DNA of 64,000 nucleotides from Vanilla planifolia (GCA_023846275.1 CM043869.1:41256737-41320736), one strand, 5' to 3'. Counted from the stretch's first letter, positions 40,701 through 51,203 are shown. The notes: a model not told the origin generated them from the sequence alone. Made by a program: numbers and translations.

Positions 40701-41507
40701 CAGAACTTAATAATCGACTGCTGAAAGCAGAAGCAGAACTGGGATGCAAAGAAGAGGAAAATTCTAGCCTTAGGGAACAACTTCAGCAGTACAGGTTAAG
40801 ATGGTCAGATTATGATGCAAAAATGAAGTCCATGGAGGAGGTGTGGCAGAAACAGATTGCTTCTTTGCAGGTACTAATGTGCAATGGTTAGTCAACTTTT
40901 TACAAATTTATACTTTTGATATGGAAGCCAACTCCAATAGCTTCTTCTTTAACAAATAATGCTAGTTAGCTTGAAGAATTTTAATACCTTGGCTTCATTT
41001 GTCAACTTCCATGTTTACCTTATTCTATGAACACAGATGAGTCTTGCTGCTGCGAAGAAGTGTCTCGCCTCCAATGACTTAGCTGGGCTGGCTGGAAGAC
41101 CCGATGCCTCGCCAACCTATCAATTTTTCGACTCCGAAGATGCCATGTCTATCGAAACCTATACAACTGAAGGAACACCTGCTAAGCCACCTCGTGCATC
41201 TGGTGGGGGACTAGATGCAGCGGCAGGCAGTGCAAGGAATGCAATTAGCCATCTTGTCAAAGAGTTCAAGGAGCGGAGGAAAGTTTTTGAGGATGATGCA
41301 GACTTCCTTGTTGAAGTGAAATCAGGGCAGCTGGTTTCTAATGTAGATCCTGAGAAAGAGCTTCGCAATCTGAAGGTTCAATTTGCTTCCTGGAAGAAGG
41401 ATTACAAGGTTCGGTTGCGTGAAACTAAGCTGGCGATTCAACAGATTGGAAATTTGGGGAAGGGAAAGACACGAAGGAGATGGTGGGGGAAGAGAGACAC
41501 AAAATGA
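7726..41507 (+). CDS. VIII-B: Class VIII myosin heavy chain (VIII-B/ATM2-like), 5'-partial, 15 exons
   Basis: Actin-based motor. Family members work at the plasma membrane, plasmodesmata and endosomes. Exons (all phases checked, no stops): 7726-7829, 7948-8086, 10708-10826, 10895-11047, 11125-11214, 12190-12267, 17115-17270, 30364-30522, 31131-31336, 31432-31567, 36405-36534, 36852-36998, 37086-37201, 40661-40870, 41037-41507. They encode 804 residues. In order: motor from the [14 protein letters not shown] segment, [19 protein letters not shown] (relay), [19 protein letters not shown], the HFISCIKPN strand; four IQ-like motifs (for example [15 protein letters not shown]); a coiled coil around [14 protein letters not shown] to MEEVWQKQ; and a tail with VEVKSGQ and [13 protein letters not shown]. 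The phrases HYAGEVLYNT and MSLAAA place it nearest ATM2. P-loop and switch I exons are not seen and may lie upstream or be lost. The intron after exon 10 uses a GC donor. Several normally invariant motor residues are changed. Confidence 0.9.
8300..10150 (+). mobile_element. truncated Ty1/copia fragment in a myosin intron
   Basis: A primer-binding site like that for initiator tRNA-Met is seen at 8,707-8,724 (tggtgttagaaccttagg), directly after an LTR-like end 'cttcattaca'. The LTR tail contains a TATA-like 'tctatctataaatag' at about 8,647. About 1 kb further on, broken frames give the copia gag/protease junction: [11 protein letters not shown] (protease active site, normally LDSGASSHMTG) at about 9,735-9,770, then an IANGS segment and [12 protein letters not shown], matching the usual 'YVPKFPVNLLS' part. 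Integrase and reverse transcriptase are missing, and no 3' LTR is seen before the next exon at 10,708. The 5' LTR start is uncertain. The remaining intron, to 10,707, holds nothing recognisable. Confidence 0.65.
11215..12189. other. myosin intron 5, no recognisable content
   Basis: Intron between exons 5 and 6 with a GT start ('gtgaaa') and an AG end ('gcttgaag'). I see no coding remnant, repeat pair or RNA gene in it. Confidence 0.6.
12657..16455. mobile_element. LTR-flanked element without recognisable pol (LARD-like)
   Basis: Two diverged direct repeats of about 1.1 kb flank a core of about 1.5 kb. Left repeat, about 12,657-13,793; right repeat, about 15,307-16,455. Both begin 'aag(t/c)ccttgaaggagaat', share 'aaaatctctcaagcacc'/'aaaatgctctcaatcacc', and end near 'tatatgtgcataa'/'tatatgcacataa'. 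Just after the left repeat, 'tgatattaagagaagc' (about 13,795) resembles a tRNA-Met primer site, which would make the element + stranded. The core shows no reverse transcriptase, integrase or protease motif, so it is either a non-autonomous element or one too decayed to read. It lies in the myosin intron between exons 6 and 7. Confidence 0.5.
14281..14448. repeat. 84-bp tandem duplication
   Basis: The unit 'agtgccactatgtcatatag' at 14,281 recurs as 'agtggcattatgtcatattg' at 14,365, an offset of 84 bp. The similarity continues through 'cactacatctccattttaca'/'attacatctccactttaact'. As 84 is a multiple of three, one reverse-strand frame is open through both units and reads as a repeated 28-residue block starting KWRCNTN / KWRCSAN. 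It lies inside the core of the LTR-flanked element. Confidence 0.7.
16456..17114. other. end of myosin intron 6
   Basis: AT-rich intron sequence between the right repeat of the LTR-flanked element and exon 7. It ends with a normal acceptor ('tcacttcag'). No further feature is seen. Confidence 0.5.
17712..21200 (+). mobile_element. decayed Ty1/copia retrotransposon in the 13-kb myosin intron
   Basis: LTR-like direct repeats lie at about 17,712-17,950 and 20,955-21,200: 'gattgagggtaatagttaga' pairs with 'aattgaggataatatttaaa', followed by 'attttcaaactggagcaaat'/'agtttcaaatttgagtaaat'. Between them, in order on the + strand, are: an integrase core at 18,749-19,018 ([26 protein letters not shown]); decayed reverse transcriptase at about 19,860-20,470 ([12 protein letters not shown] at about 20,245, then [12 protein letters not shown] and GMLGCK); the 'LVGKLIYLS...DIAFAMS' segment at about 20,535-20,600; and the RNase H tail [13 protein letters not shown] at about 20,780. 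Many stops are present; the element is dead. Confidence 0.8.
21350..22636 (-). repeat. 3' LTR of the gypsy element
   Basis: Directly repeats 27,307-28,441. Shared blocks include 'aaccattgtggata/tgg', 'aattaaatcaatatatataa' and 'gaacgagggtgtgaaggg' (right copy 'ggacgagggtgtgaaggg'), ending 'gagtcgttaca' against 'aagttgttaca'. The middle part (about 21,800-22,210) has no counterpart in the other LTR. Confidence 0.85.
27307..28441 (-). repeat. 5' LTR of the gypsy element
   Basis: Pairs with 21,350-22,636. It begins 'tgtcatgtcctgtc' and ends 'gttgttaca', giving TG...CA ends. Its centre (about 27,790-28,015) includes a GC-richer stretch and an A-run that differ completely from the matching part of the other LTR. 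Confidence 0.85.
28442..30363. other. rest of the large myosin intron, no gene recognised
   Basis: Sequence between the gypsy element and exon 8 ('ataccag' acceptor at 30,363). Short decayed stretches, for example near 28,860-29,140, look like more retroelement debris but I cannot assign them. Two interleaved short inverted repeats occur at 29,060-29,150 (listed separately). Confidence 0.4.
29060..29150. repeat. interleaved short inverted repeats
   Basis: 'agatatagttctact' (29,060-29,074) has its exact reverse complement 'agtagaactatatct' at 29,114-29,128. The adjoining 'tatgaataagaagcc' has a near complement 'agacttcttatccata' at 29,135-29,150. The arms occur in the order A-B-A'-B' rather than nested, so the two pairs cannot form one simple hairpin. 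Confidence 0.6.
31219..34294 (+). repeat. source copy of a 3-kb segmental duplication
   Basis: From inside myosin exon 9 through exon 10 and well into intron 10, this segment recurs in the same orientation at 60,975-64,000 (the window edge). The two copies match along their whole length with scattered substitutions and small indels. It includes coding sequence, splice sites, and the 5' LTR and part of the interior of the retroelement that sits in intron 10. This copy keeps the working splice donors and is the one in the gene. Confidence 0.9.
31997..36250 (+). mobile_element. decayed LTR retroelement (gypsy-like protease region) in myosin intron 10
   Basis: The 5' LTR, about 31,997-33,400, starts 'tgtggtctatttttaacatg'. 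The 3' LTR, about 35,139-36,250, starts 'tgatctatttttaatcatga' and is preceded by a purine-rich tract 'caaagaggggacaaa' (35,124-35,138). Both contain 'aagaggtttggaagga'-like text and finish with 'attgctatt...gtgagaactcat'-like text. The interior (33.4-35.1 kb) is mostly unreadable. At about 34,620-34,900 a broken + frame gives [26 protein letters not shown], which I read as the retropepsin-like region of gypsy elements (compare 'STxLVxKLGLKTExHPxPY'). An unassigned conserved part at 33,690-34,060 is shared with the duplicate at 63,400-63,760. Confidence 0.6.
37230..39000 (-). mobile_element. decayed Ty1/copia element, antisense in myosin intron 13
   Basis: On the reverse strand, 38,563-38,745 and neighbouring frames give the copia integrase C-terminal signature [10 protein letters not shown] followed by [13 protein letters not shown] (usually 'KCIFLGYSxTQKGYKCYDP...DVTFHE'). 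At 37,534-37,722 the RNase H end reads [20 protein letters not shown] (usually 'HERTKHIEIDCHFIREK'). The pol middle is broken by stops. Sequence at 37,240-37,470 is a possible 3' LTR; no clear partner was found, and the 5' end (to perhaps 39.6 kb) is uncertain. Confidence 0.65.
39001..40660. other. AT-rich remainder of myosin intron 13
   Basis: No coding remnant identified. It contains a short simple repeat at about 40,429-40,463 built of taaa and then taa units. It ends with a normal acceptor ('ttaactgcag') before exon 14. Confidence 0.45.
40429..40463. repeat. (taaa)n-(taa)n microsatellite
   Basis: A run of 'ataaataaataaataa' passes directly into seven or so 'taa' units. Simple sequence repeat inside intron 13 of the myosin gene. 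Confidence 0.85.
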
Positions 41508-41710
41508 TTTTGTGTTATCATCATCCATCAAAGAAAGCAAATGTGTTAACCAATGTTGGTGTAGGAGAGACTTCGATCCTTAAGGAAGCACTGTATAGAA
41601 AGGGAGGAGTTGTGTTCTTTCAAACCTTTTTGTTTTCTTGGACTTTAGTTTACTGATTTCTGTAATTTGGTGAGAAAATATATAACATTTTCTAATATAA
41701 ATATGAGTAA
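41508..41710 (+). other. probable 3' UTR of the myosin gene
   Basis: Follows the tga stop of exon 15. It is moderately mixed in base composition, then turns AT-rich near 41,680 with 'ctaatataaatatgag', a plausible plant near-upstream poly(A) element. No perfect aataaa was seen close by. The end is a guess. Confidence 0.4.
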
Positions 41711-44199
41711 ATGTTATACCTGAATTCGTTTTAGTTTTTATTTTATATTTATTTCCTTACATATTAATCCCTGAGAATCTATCAAAGATTTTGATCGATT
41801 GGAAACGTGGCCGAAACCTGACTGTCCACGTGAGAAAAGCCGCGTGGACAGTCGTCATTGAAATGTTATGATCTAATTATGATAATATTTAATTAATAAT
41901 AAAATATTATAAATTAATTAAGAAAATTTTAAGATACGTGTATATCTATTATTGTATTAAAATCATCTATTAAAATTTCTCTTTTAATAAAAAAAAATAA
42001 AAAACTAAAAAAACATATTAAAAATAATTATTAAAAGATTATATCATTCTTAATAATTAGAAAATAATTGAATCACAATAATGTCAAATATCTATATAAT
42101 TGAAGTTACTTCAATAATATAAGACTTGTTATTAAAAATATCATCATTAAGTATTATTAAATAATTAGATATTTAATATATTTCTTTTTTGTTTACAAAA
42201 TTAAGATAATATATTTCAAAATATTATAAAAAAGAAATAAATATTTGGTTAAACTTTAAATATTTTTTTCAGAAAACAAACTTGAAATAATGAATAAAAA
42301 AGTTTGGTTAATGCTTCAATGGAAAAAAAATATTAATTTAATAATTCAAACAATCTTGCAGTCTGAGTTAACATCATTAGCTGTATGATTGAAGGAAAGG
42401 AAAAAAGCTTGCAGCTGCCGAACGAGCACAAGAAAGCAGCTCAAAACGGAGAGGATTAAAAAAAAAAAAAAAAAAAAAATGACGGGCAATTGTTGGTTTA
42501 TGTTGGCTTTCATGCATCAACGTCAACGTTGGAGTGGCCGAAACAGATAAGATGGGACTTAAATGGTCAAGGTTAATTGAATAGCTTTTTATATTTATAA
42601 CCAATTTTTTATTTATACTTGCTACACATTGAATATAAAATTTATTAATATATAATTAAAAAGTTCTTGTAAGTCAATTGAATAATATATTGAAAAAGAT
42701 TATTGATGTTGATACCATACTGTCAATTAAATTTTACAGATCTAACTAAAGTAATAATAAGTTTATCTAACAATCTTTATTAAATAATTTGTAAATTGTT
42801 ATTCTTGTATTTACTCGTTAAGTCTATGTCATTATTGTCAAAGATATAGATTAAATTTTTAATTCATATTTCTAAGATCTATTTTTTTATAATTGTAATC
42901 ATTTTTATCCCCCTCATAATGACATAAGGGTGGATAAAGCTCTGATTGGGTTGTTGAATTCAAAACTAGAACAATACTTCAACTAAAACAATTTTGATCA
43001 TGGAGATTATAAGAAATAAAAAATATACACTAAACAAGTATGGATTGAAGACTTTTACTATGCTCTAATATTTATGTGACTAATGTATGATGCAATCGAT
43101 ACAAGATATTTAATGGTGAAATTGAAAATGACGTAGGTATATGTTCATGGCTTTGTTTGTGGCAAAAGTTTATTGTTCTCTTCAATGATCACTAGGTAAC
43201 AATTCAAACCCTTCAAAATCACTTGCAAAAGTCGATTGAGAGTGGTAATAAACTTGACTCTAGTGAAGACAATATTTGTGATTAGTAGGATTTCATATGC
43301 ATAAGTGAACAAAGGATGGGGATGACCTACTATATGACATTATTATAAAAATTGATTAATTTTGCCCTCAATTATTTTAGTGATTCTATGAAAATATACA
43401 TAAGTGGATAAAGGATAAGAATGTTCTATTCTATAACATTTATTATAAAAACTTTTAACTTTGGTCTCAATTATTTTAATAAGAATATAGATATTAGAGT
43501 ATTATTTAACTAAATAATAAAAACCAACAGTGATAAAAATTAAACATAAAATAGTACATATACGAGAATACATAAACTATAAATAAAGATATGATGATAA
43601 AACAAAATTAAATAGTTATTGTAAGTCAAAAAATTTGTTGAAAATTAAACAATTAGTAACCACGCAATATATACATGAAAATTAAAATTACTAAGAAAAC
43701 ATATTTAAGGAGTTCAAATTCATTTCTCTTCATATATTTATGCATATAATAATTGTAAGATATCATTTTAAGGCAAACAAAAATAAATAAACATCAAAAA
43801 ATTATTAAAATAACTTAACATGATTTCAAATGATTTCTCCATATTTCAAATTCATGTAATCAATATGAAAACATGCATAATAATTTAAAATTTAGATTCT
43901 AGAATCCGAATGGATTTCAATCTAACTAATCTATAATCCATCACTTTAATTTTTATAGGTTCATTATTACTTTCTTCTTTCCAAACATAACATGGGTACC
44001 TTGAGTTCAAATTTAATATAATATTATAATATTTAGAAATATAATATTTTCTTAAAAATTATTGAAAGTCATGAAGTATAGGAGAAATTATCTACAACAT
44101 GCATAGATTTAGAATTTTGAAATGAAACATTCTTATGCATATCATAAGATGTGGAACAACTTGAATGCAATCTTTTGAATTTTATAAAAGCAAGTTTAT
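41711..44199. other. intergenic AT-rich sequence
   Basis: No gene recognised. Contains an A-run of about 23 bases at 42,457-42,479, flanked by mixed-composition sequence on both sides, which could be the tail of an old retroposed fragment. A reverse-strand frame over this run is merely a poly-F artefact. Confidence 0.5.
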
Positions 44200-45560
44200 C
44201 TTTCTCATTCATGTTGATAGTTTAACAAATTTATTTCTAATTGATTACAAATCATGAAAATACTTTTCATTCTTCTCATTTAAATCAATACAATGAACTA
44301 AGTATTTTTTATGTTTTTTCTTTAAACTTTTATATGTTTTGTAATGCAAATTAAATGCATCAATTTATTCAATCAAATGATTTTTTAATTCGTTATGAGA
44401 GAGTTTAGATATCTTATTGTCTTCACTCTTGAATGAGTCATTGTGAACTATGATAGAAAAAAAAAACTTATTTTCTTTCTTCCACACAACTTGAAAAGGC
44501 AACATCCTTATCACTTCAAGTAGCAACAATGACCTTCTTATTCTTTTTTTTTTTTCATGAACTTATTCTTCTTCTTCAACAACTTTGGATAGTTGGGATG
44601 ATAGTGTTCAATATCATTGCATTCATAACAATGTACATCAACCATACTTTTTCCTTACATCTTATGGATCTTCTCCTTCTTCTTTATAGACTTCTTACAA
44701 TACACTTTAAGTACTTTGGTTATATTTTTAGTAACAAATTCTATCTCACTATTGTATAAAGATTCATCCTTAGATGTCGATGAAACATCTCTCAGAGTTA
44801 GAGCTCTTTTCTTCTCTTATTTGAGCTAAACTTGTTTTTCTTTTCTCTTTGTAATTTACATCATATTGGTCATGAGATCTTCATGTAGTTCATCTAAGGA
44901 GAGATGGTTCAAATTCTTGGAGGCTTTGATAGCGATTACTAAAGGATCAAACTCCTTAAGCAACACTTGTAAAATCTTCCTCACTTGTTAAACATTAAAA
45001 ATACTTTGCCAAGACACGAAAGTCCATTTATGATATTAGTAAATCTCATAAACATATTTTTAATATACTCTTTATTATATATAGAAAATAATTTATACTC
45101 ATACATAAGCAAATTAAATTTAGACATTTAGACTTGAGTGGTTTCTTCATATGTAACCTCAAACTTTATCCAAAATTCATGAGCAAAAAGATTCATTATC
45201 TTATTAAACTCTATGGTTGTAAGCCCACAAAGAAGAACATTTAAGGCATTAGCATTAAATTGAACCTAATTTTTTAGAAGTTAAATCAACTTAATGCTCT
45301 TTTAACAACCTCATTATCAACATGATTCATAAGAAACTCAAACTTGTTTTCAATTATATCTAAAAAATTTAAATCAATTGATTAAAAAAATATACTTATG
45401 ATTTTTCCAATGCAAATAAAAATCTTATTTAAAATGTGGTGGATGATCTGATGAGGCCCCTTCCTCCAAGATAACATAATCGACTAAGACATTAAAAAGA
45501 TTTTCTTTGAGATGATTAGTCATTAGATGTAATCTTGCTTTAATATGAGATTTTCACATA
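44200..45560 (-). mobile_element. gag fragment of a copia-like retrotransposon
   Basis: Read on the reverse strand from about 45,080: FTNIING-LxxLGKVF, a short gap, then KILQVLLKEF, NLNHLSLDEL and MTNMM, which is the usual copia (UBN2-type) gag arrangement, though in broken frames. Further on (about 44,590-44,650) a zinc knuckle reads CYECNDIEHYHPNYPK, with the last cysteine replaced by tyrosine. 'gctttaatatgaga' at 45,538-45,551 resembles a mutated tRNA-Met primer site in reverse orientation, so the 5' LTR would lie to the right. No pol is seen to the left. Confidence 0.5.
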
Positions 45561-48500
45561 TAATATCCTAAAAGTTGGGGCAAACAATTTTTCTCAATTT
45601 AAATAATTGAATGTTAAAAAGAAGAATACTAGAGAATAATTTATCATTATTAGAGAAGAGATTAAATAATGATTTTAATAAAAATATATATTTTAAAAAA
45701 TATAATTTTTTTTGAAAATTTTTAAAATTATTTCAAGATTTCAAGGTATAGTAAATTATGACAACATAATATAATATAATTTGATCAAGTGAGTGAATTA
45801 ATCAAATAAATAAATTCATAAGATAAGATTATGTCAAACGAGTATAATTATGACAACAAAAAAGTATGGTAGAGTGTAGTTAATGCTTTGTTGTTATGGT
45901 TTAGTAGTTTGACAGATTAATAAAGGCATTGACTGTATAATAGACTATAGAATATCATATGATATAATCAAGTAAAAAAAGAATTAACTTTGAGAAAAGT
46001 AAAGAGAAATAAAAATGAGCTAAGGATTACACAAGACAACAAAGCATTCTTACTAAATCGTAATGTATATGAACAAATGATTGATATAAGTGATACAATA
46101 TTATAGTACGAAGTAACAATTTCATAGTATGATTAGTTAAGAAGAAAACAATTAACTAAATTTGATAAGTTAAGTTACAGATAAATAAATTATATAATAA
46201 GACGCATATTAAAATATGATATAATCAAAGGTATAATAATCATAGTATAAAGAAAAATTATTATGTAGTATGATGAGGACAACTACATAAATACTAAATA
46301 AGGTGAATACCTAAGTTTGCTATATAGAAATGGATCATGCATATGACTATTGTATTATATCAATACCATTAGTGCGAGTAAACGTAAACTATATGAGATT
46401 TAACTGAGCATATATTATGAAGCTAGATATCATACAAGTATGATCAAGTTAAAAATAACAACATATAAGAAAAATTTTCTACACAAAATATGATTAATGA
46501 GACATCACATATGTATGATAATGATATTATAATAGTAGGACAAGAAAAACTTAAGATAGGTTTAGGTTGGTAAGCAAAAAGAATTTAAAATGGTTTTAAA
46601 ACCCCAACAAATGAACAACTAGGTTAAACATTATAGAGATCGATCAACCAATGGGAAACTATTGTAACTAAGTTGGAATGAAAATAAGGAGTCACTATAA
46701 TGAAAGAATGTGGTCATTTAGAGAAATTAAACAACTTAGAATGTTAATGGATGCGAGAATATATATAAAAATAATTGAAACCAAGTTTTAAAAGGATTTT
46801 CAAAAAAGTTGTGGAGTCCAATGCTTAACCAAAACTAGTAGAAGATGAAAGAGAGAAAGAGAAAGTTTCTCTTAATGTTTTGAAAAGACAACAATGCTAA
46901 TTTATGCTATGATCAAAGCTAAAAATGAAGAAAAAAGTTCTTAAGTATTATAGCAATCAAGACTTATAATAAAAATCTAAGATTTTGTAAGACCACTACA
47001 TATATTTGAGAGATATGTAAAACTTTTATTTGATATATATGTTTTGATATGATGTATAGTATTAGGTTAGAAGTCACATGTGATATGTGAAAAATGATAT
47101 ATAAAATATTCTTGCTATTATTTATTACAATGACATGTTTTGCTTGCTTTTTTACTTATTTTGAATAATTACATGTTAAATATATATCTCACATGTTAAT
47201 ATAAAAATTTGATACATAATTTGTTTGAGTATGATGATATTATATTATTTTAGTGATATGCTAAATGTTTATCATATTATATGTGTTAACAAACAAATAC
47301 GATAATTAACAAAATATTGTTAAAAATAAAATTGAAAAGATATAACAAAATGATATAAAATATGGGATGTATTAATGATTATTTTTAAAAACAAACTTGC
47401 CAAACAAGTAACTTTTGTTTTGAAGTATGTGCTTCAATATCTAAAATAACATTTTTTTTCATAAGCAGAACTACTACAAGAATAATATTCCTCTAAAAAT
47501 ATTGTCAAAAAGATGTCATTAGACTATCTAGATTAAAATATGTGATATACACCAAAGATAAAAAAGGCTTGAAAAAAATTAATATAATTTTTTAAACATG
47601 AAATTGAGTTTTATATGAATCTCAAAAATAACATATTTTTTACTAATCTATATTATTAGTAATATAAATTATAAATATTATTATCCAAATATTATATTTC
47701 TTTATATATATGTACATGTATATACCATTGAGCCATTGTTAGTTATCTTATGTTTATTTTAGTCTAATTTTTTTTGTTTAAAGGAAGAAAATTCATAAGA
47801 TTATTGAGATAGAGTGAGTGCTAAAATATGATAATTTAGAAGATAATATAATTGTTATTATATGTGTGATTTTTTGTTTATTTTATCTAAGTAATAAGGA
47901 TACATAAAAGATTAATTAATTATTGATATTGTATGTACAAGTATTTTTAAAAAAAAATTTGAAAATTTGATTTTTTTAAATTGTTGTAAAAAGTTTGAGT
48001 TAAGGAGGTTGAATTAGTTTCTCATAAAAAGTTTTTTTAATTGTACTTACACATTGATTTTAAATGATTTTATTTATAAGAAGCTTAATTATGAAAGATA
48101 TATTTACTATTTAATTTAAAAATAATAAATATTTGTTTATATTATTTTTTTAAGAGTAAAAAATAATTTTATTTTTCAAAATGTTAAGAAAATAAATAAA
48201 TAAATAAATAAATATCATGATATATAAATTCTATAATGACTGATAAAGGATTGTCACATTATAAGAACGAGATGAATTATGATATTCAAAAAGTTATGAA
48301 ATATCAATTAAAAGAAAATAAATATATGATTTTTTAAGTAGTATAATCCAAATTTAGATTTATATTTAACGCCAACAAAATGACTAGACTTCTAAATTCT
48401 CTCATTTTTAAGCTCAATAATATTTTGTTTCATATCTACGAGATGTGTAGACCAAATCTAAAAAAACATATCATTCCAAATGATAAAAAAACAAACATGA

Positions 48501-48849
48501 ATAGTTTAATATTATATATCTTTAATGTGTTCAATATTGAATAACAATTAAGTTATAATCTTCTCTCTTTAAAATAATATATGCTTGTATTAAAATTAAC
48601 GAAAAGATTTTTTTTTTTTTTTGAAACGTGCATTAATTATATATAAATGAATATTTGATTCAATATTACTTGAACAATATTTTGCATGTAAATAATAAAA
48701 TTATTTAAATGTCGATATTTTCTAAAAGTATTTAAAAATAACTATTATTTTGAATCTATCCATAATTGTTTTATAATGAAGTCAACTGCTATTCTGTAAT
48801 CGGGATATTTGTTTAACCCGTTGATGTGTTCGTCATTTGAAAACTAGTT
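45561..48849. other. AT-rich intergenic sequence upstream of the transporter
   Basis: No coding sequence, RNA gene or clear repeat pair. Some of the right-hand part may hold the LTR of the preceding gag fragment. A short (aaat)n repeat lies at 48,191-48,213 and a T-run at 48,607-48,622. The promoter of the sugar transporter should lie at the right end, but I see no site I would defend. Confidence 0.5.
48191..48213. repeat. (aaat)n microsatellite
   Basis: Five to six tandem 'aaat' units in intergenic DNA. Confidence 0.85.
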
Positions 48850-49037
48850 TTACTTTTGTCTCTGTAATAAATAAAAACCATATACGTTTTGGTTATTAGC
48901 TGCCGATTCAAGCCGGCGATGGCCGGATTTGAGAGGCGATAAGCAACGAGGCCTAAGATTTTTACTATGATCCTCTTGATGGACGGTCAAGATAGCATCT
49001 AGCAGAAGGACCTTGTCTTCTTTTGACTTTTGGATAA

Positions 49038-49226
49038 ATGACAAAAGCGCGACAACTGAAAGATACATTGATCTCTATCGGTCCCATTTCATCACCCAGC
49101 GCTTCTTACTGTACTTATACCCCCTTCTTCGACTGCTTTGATGCTTTCCAGTTCTGGGCAAGCTGTAATACCCTGTTTTTCTTCTTTATTGGTGTTTCTG
49201 ATTCCCGTGTTAATATCATTCCTTCG
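49038..49226 (+). promoter_or_regulatory. transporter leader with in-frame upstream AUG
   Basis: An AUG at 49,038 opens a frame with no stop for 63 codons that runs straight into the family-type start MAGG at 49,227. The extension (beginning [11 protein letters not shown]) resembles no transporter N-terminus. It is most likely 5' UTR, or lies upstream of the transcription start. If transcribed, it would add a non-standard N-terminal extension. No clear TATA box was found. Confidence 0.35.
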
Positions 49227-51142
49227 ATGGCTGGAGGAGCAATCGTCTACACTGGTGGGAAAGGGAGCCAATATCCAGGGAATATAACGATGTTCGTCTT
49301 CCTCACCTGTTTCGTGGCTGCCACCGGCGGCCTCATCTTCGGATATGACATAGGAATCTCAGGTAAAATGAGCTCATGTTCATGGATCTCTGTTTCGAGA
49401 TGCAGAGAAGCTCCTGGGACATCTAATCTTGATGTGTATTTGTGATGTATTGTAGGAGGAGTAACATCCATGGATTCGTTCCTGAGGAAATTCTTTCCGA
49501 AGGTATACCGTAAGGAGAAGGAGGCCACGAACACGACTCAGTACTGCAAGTTCGATTCCCAGCTGCTGACCACGTTCACTTCGTCGCTTTACCTGGCAGC
49601 CCTCATCGCCTCCTTGTTTGCATCCACCGTGACGCGCTCCCTCGGCCGCAAGTGGTCTATGTTAGGCGGAGGTTTCTCCTTTCTTGTTGGTGCCGCACTC
49701 AACGGCGCCGCTGAGAACGTCGCCATGCTCATAATCGGCCGCATCCTCCTCGGCATTGGCGTCGGCTTCGCTAACCAGGTGAGCTCAGCGCTAAATACTC
49801 TTATTCTTGTTTCTGCTGGCTTAATTTGGGACGACCAAAAGATGTATGATTTAATGCTTAATTCATCACAGAACCTCTCTTGTTTGTTTTGGAAATTAGT
49901 GTGCTTAGATTGCTTAGGATTAGGTTGATAGTAGTTACAAATAAAGCTAAAATACCCGGTTTAAATTCAAATAAAAATAAAAAGCAATTTATTTTTACTC
50001 AAATGCCTTGGAACTGTTTTCAGTCCATACCATTGTACCTATCGGAGATGGCGCCGGCGAAATTCCGAGGGATGTTCAACAACTGCTTCCAGTTTATGAT
50101 TGGCATGGGCGCAGTGGCCGCAACTGTAATAAACTACTTTACAGCCAAGATCAAGGGCGGGTGGGGCTGGCGTGTCAGCCTCGCCCTCGCCGCCGTCCCT
50201 GCAGTCATCATCACCGCTGGGTCCCTCTTCTTACCCGACACCCCGAACTCGCTCATCGAACGCGGCCACGAGGAGAAAGCCCGCGCCATGCTTCGCCGAA
50301 TCCGGGGCACGGACGACATTGACGATGAGCTCGCCGACCTGAAAGCAGCAAGCGAAGAATCGCGATCGGTGAACCATCCGTGGAGAAACATCATCAAACG
50401 CCGCTACCGTCCTCAACTTATCATGTCCATCCTCATCCCCTTCTTCCAACAGCTCACCGGCATAAACGTCATCGTGTTCTACGCCCCCGTTCTTTTCAAA
50501 ACCCTGGGCTTCCGCAACGACGCGCCCCTCATGGCCACCGTCATCATCGGCGTGGTCAACATCTTCCTCTCATTAGTCCCCATCTTCACCGTGGACCGCC
50601 TTGGCCGCCGGATACTCTTCCTACAGGGGGGAATCCAGATGCTCCTCTGTCAAGTAGTTGTCGGCACGCTCATCGCCATCAAGTTCGGAACTTCCGGCGA
50701 GGGCGAACTTTCCCGGACCTATGCTGGCTTGGTGGTGGCTTTCATCTGCATCTACACGGCTGGGTTCACTTGGTCGTGGGGGCCGCTGGGGTGGCTAGTG
50801 CCGTCGGAGATCTTCCCGCTGGAAATCAGATCGGCAGGGCAGAGCATCAACGTGTCTGTGAACATGCTCTTCACTTTCGCCATCGCGCAGGCGTTCTTGT
50901 CCCTTCTCTGCAAGTTCAAGTTCGGTGTCTTCTACTTCTTTGGAGGATGGGTTTTGATCATGACCTGCTTCATCGCCTTCTTCCTTCCTGAAACGAAGGG
51001 AATCCCCATCGAGGAGATGGTACTCGTGTGGAAGGCACACTGGTTTTGGGGTCGCTTCAGTTCTGACGAAGACGTTCACCTGCCTTCCAAACTTGAGATG
51101 TCCAATGACAAAAAGGATGGTGGCGCTGCGGTTACAGTTTGA
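49227..51142 (+). CDS. STP-type monosaccharide/H+ symporter (STP10-like), 3 exons
   Basis: Plasma-membrane MFS transporter that would import glucose or related hexoses with a proton. Exons 49227-49362, 49456-49778 and 50024-51142 join in phase (GT-AG introns of 93 and 245 bp) to 525 residues, the usual family length. Visible features: start MAGGAIV; TM1 [13 protein letters not shown] with the proton-site Asp41; lid Cys76 (QYCKFDSQ) pairing with Cys449 (LLCKFKFG); Arg141 in LIIGRILLG; the sugar-binding set Gln176, Gln295-Gln296 and Asn301 (QQLTGIN), Asn332 and Trp410 (SWGPLGW); [18 protein letters not shown]; and the C-terminal [11 protein letters not shown]. These match the residues known from the STP10 structure almost position for position. 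The start is chosen by family N-termini; an in-frame AUG lies 63 codons upstream. Nothing is missing, so it is probably functional. The GC-rich exons contrast with the AT-rich surroundings. Confidence 0.96.
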
Positions 51143-51203
51143 TTCTCCAGCGACAGGGTTGCCCTGTTTCGGAACGCACTATCTCGGGGTATCATAAAGG
51201 TGG
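51143..51203 (+). other. short 3' flank of the transporter before the LINE
   Basis: Only 61 bases separate the tga stop from the LINE's poly(T) border, too short for a normal plant 3' UTR and without an aataaa signal. The original 3' UTR was therefore either interrupted by the LINE or continues at about 58,160 after it. Confidence 0.5.

Noticed and set aside
41159..41540. Reverse-strand frames over the last myosin exon
   Set aside because: Shadows of exon 15, which is supported by homology and phase.
42457..42479. Poly(A) run as evidence for a processed pseudogene
   Set aside because: No coding or UTR-like sequence is recognisable on its 5' side, so the origin cannot be claimed.
50380..50991. 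203-codon + strand open frame
   Set aside because: Out-of-frame shadow of the sugar transporter exon 3; its His/Pro/Arg-rich composition is typical of a shifted GC-rich frame.
49880..51142. 420-codon frame as a gene start at 49,880
   Set aside because: Its first 48 codons are intron 2 sequence read through; the true join is 49,778 to 50,024.
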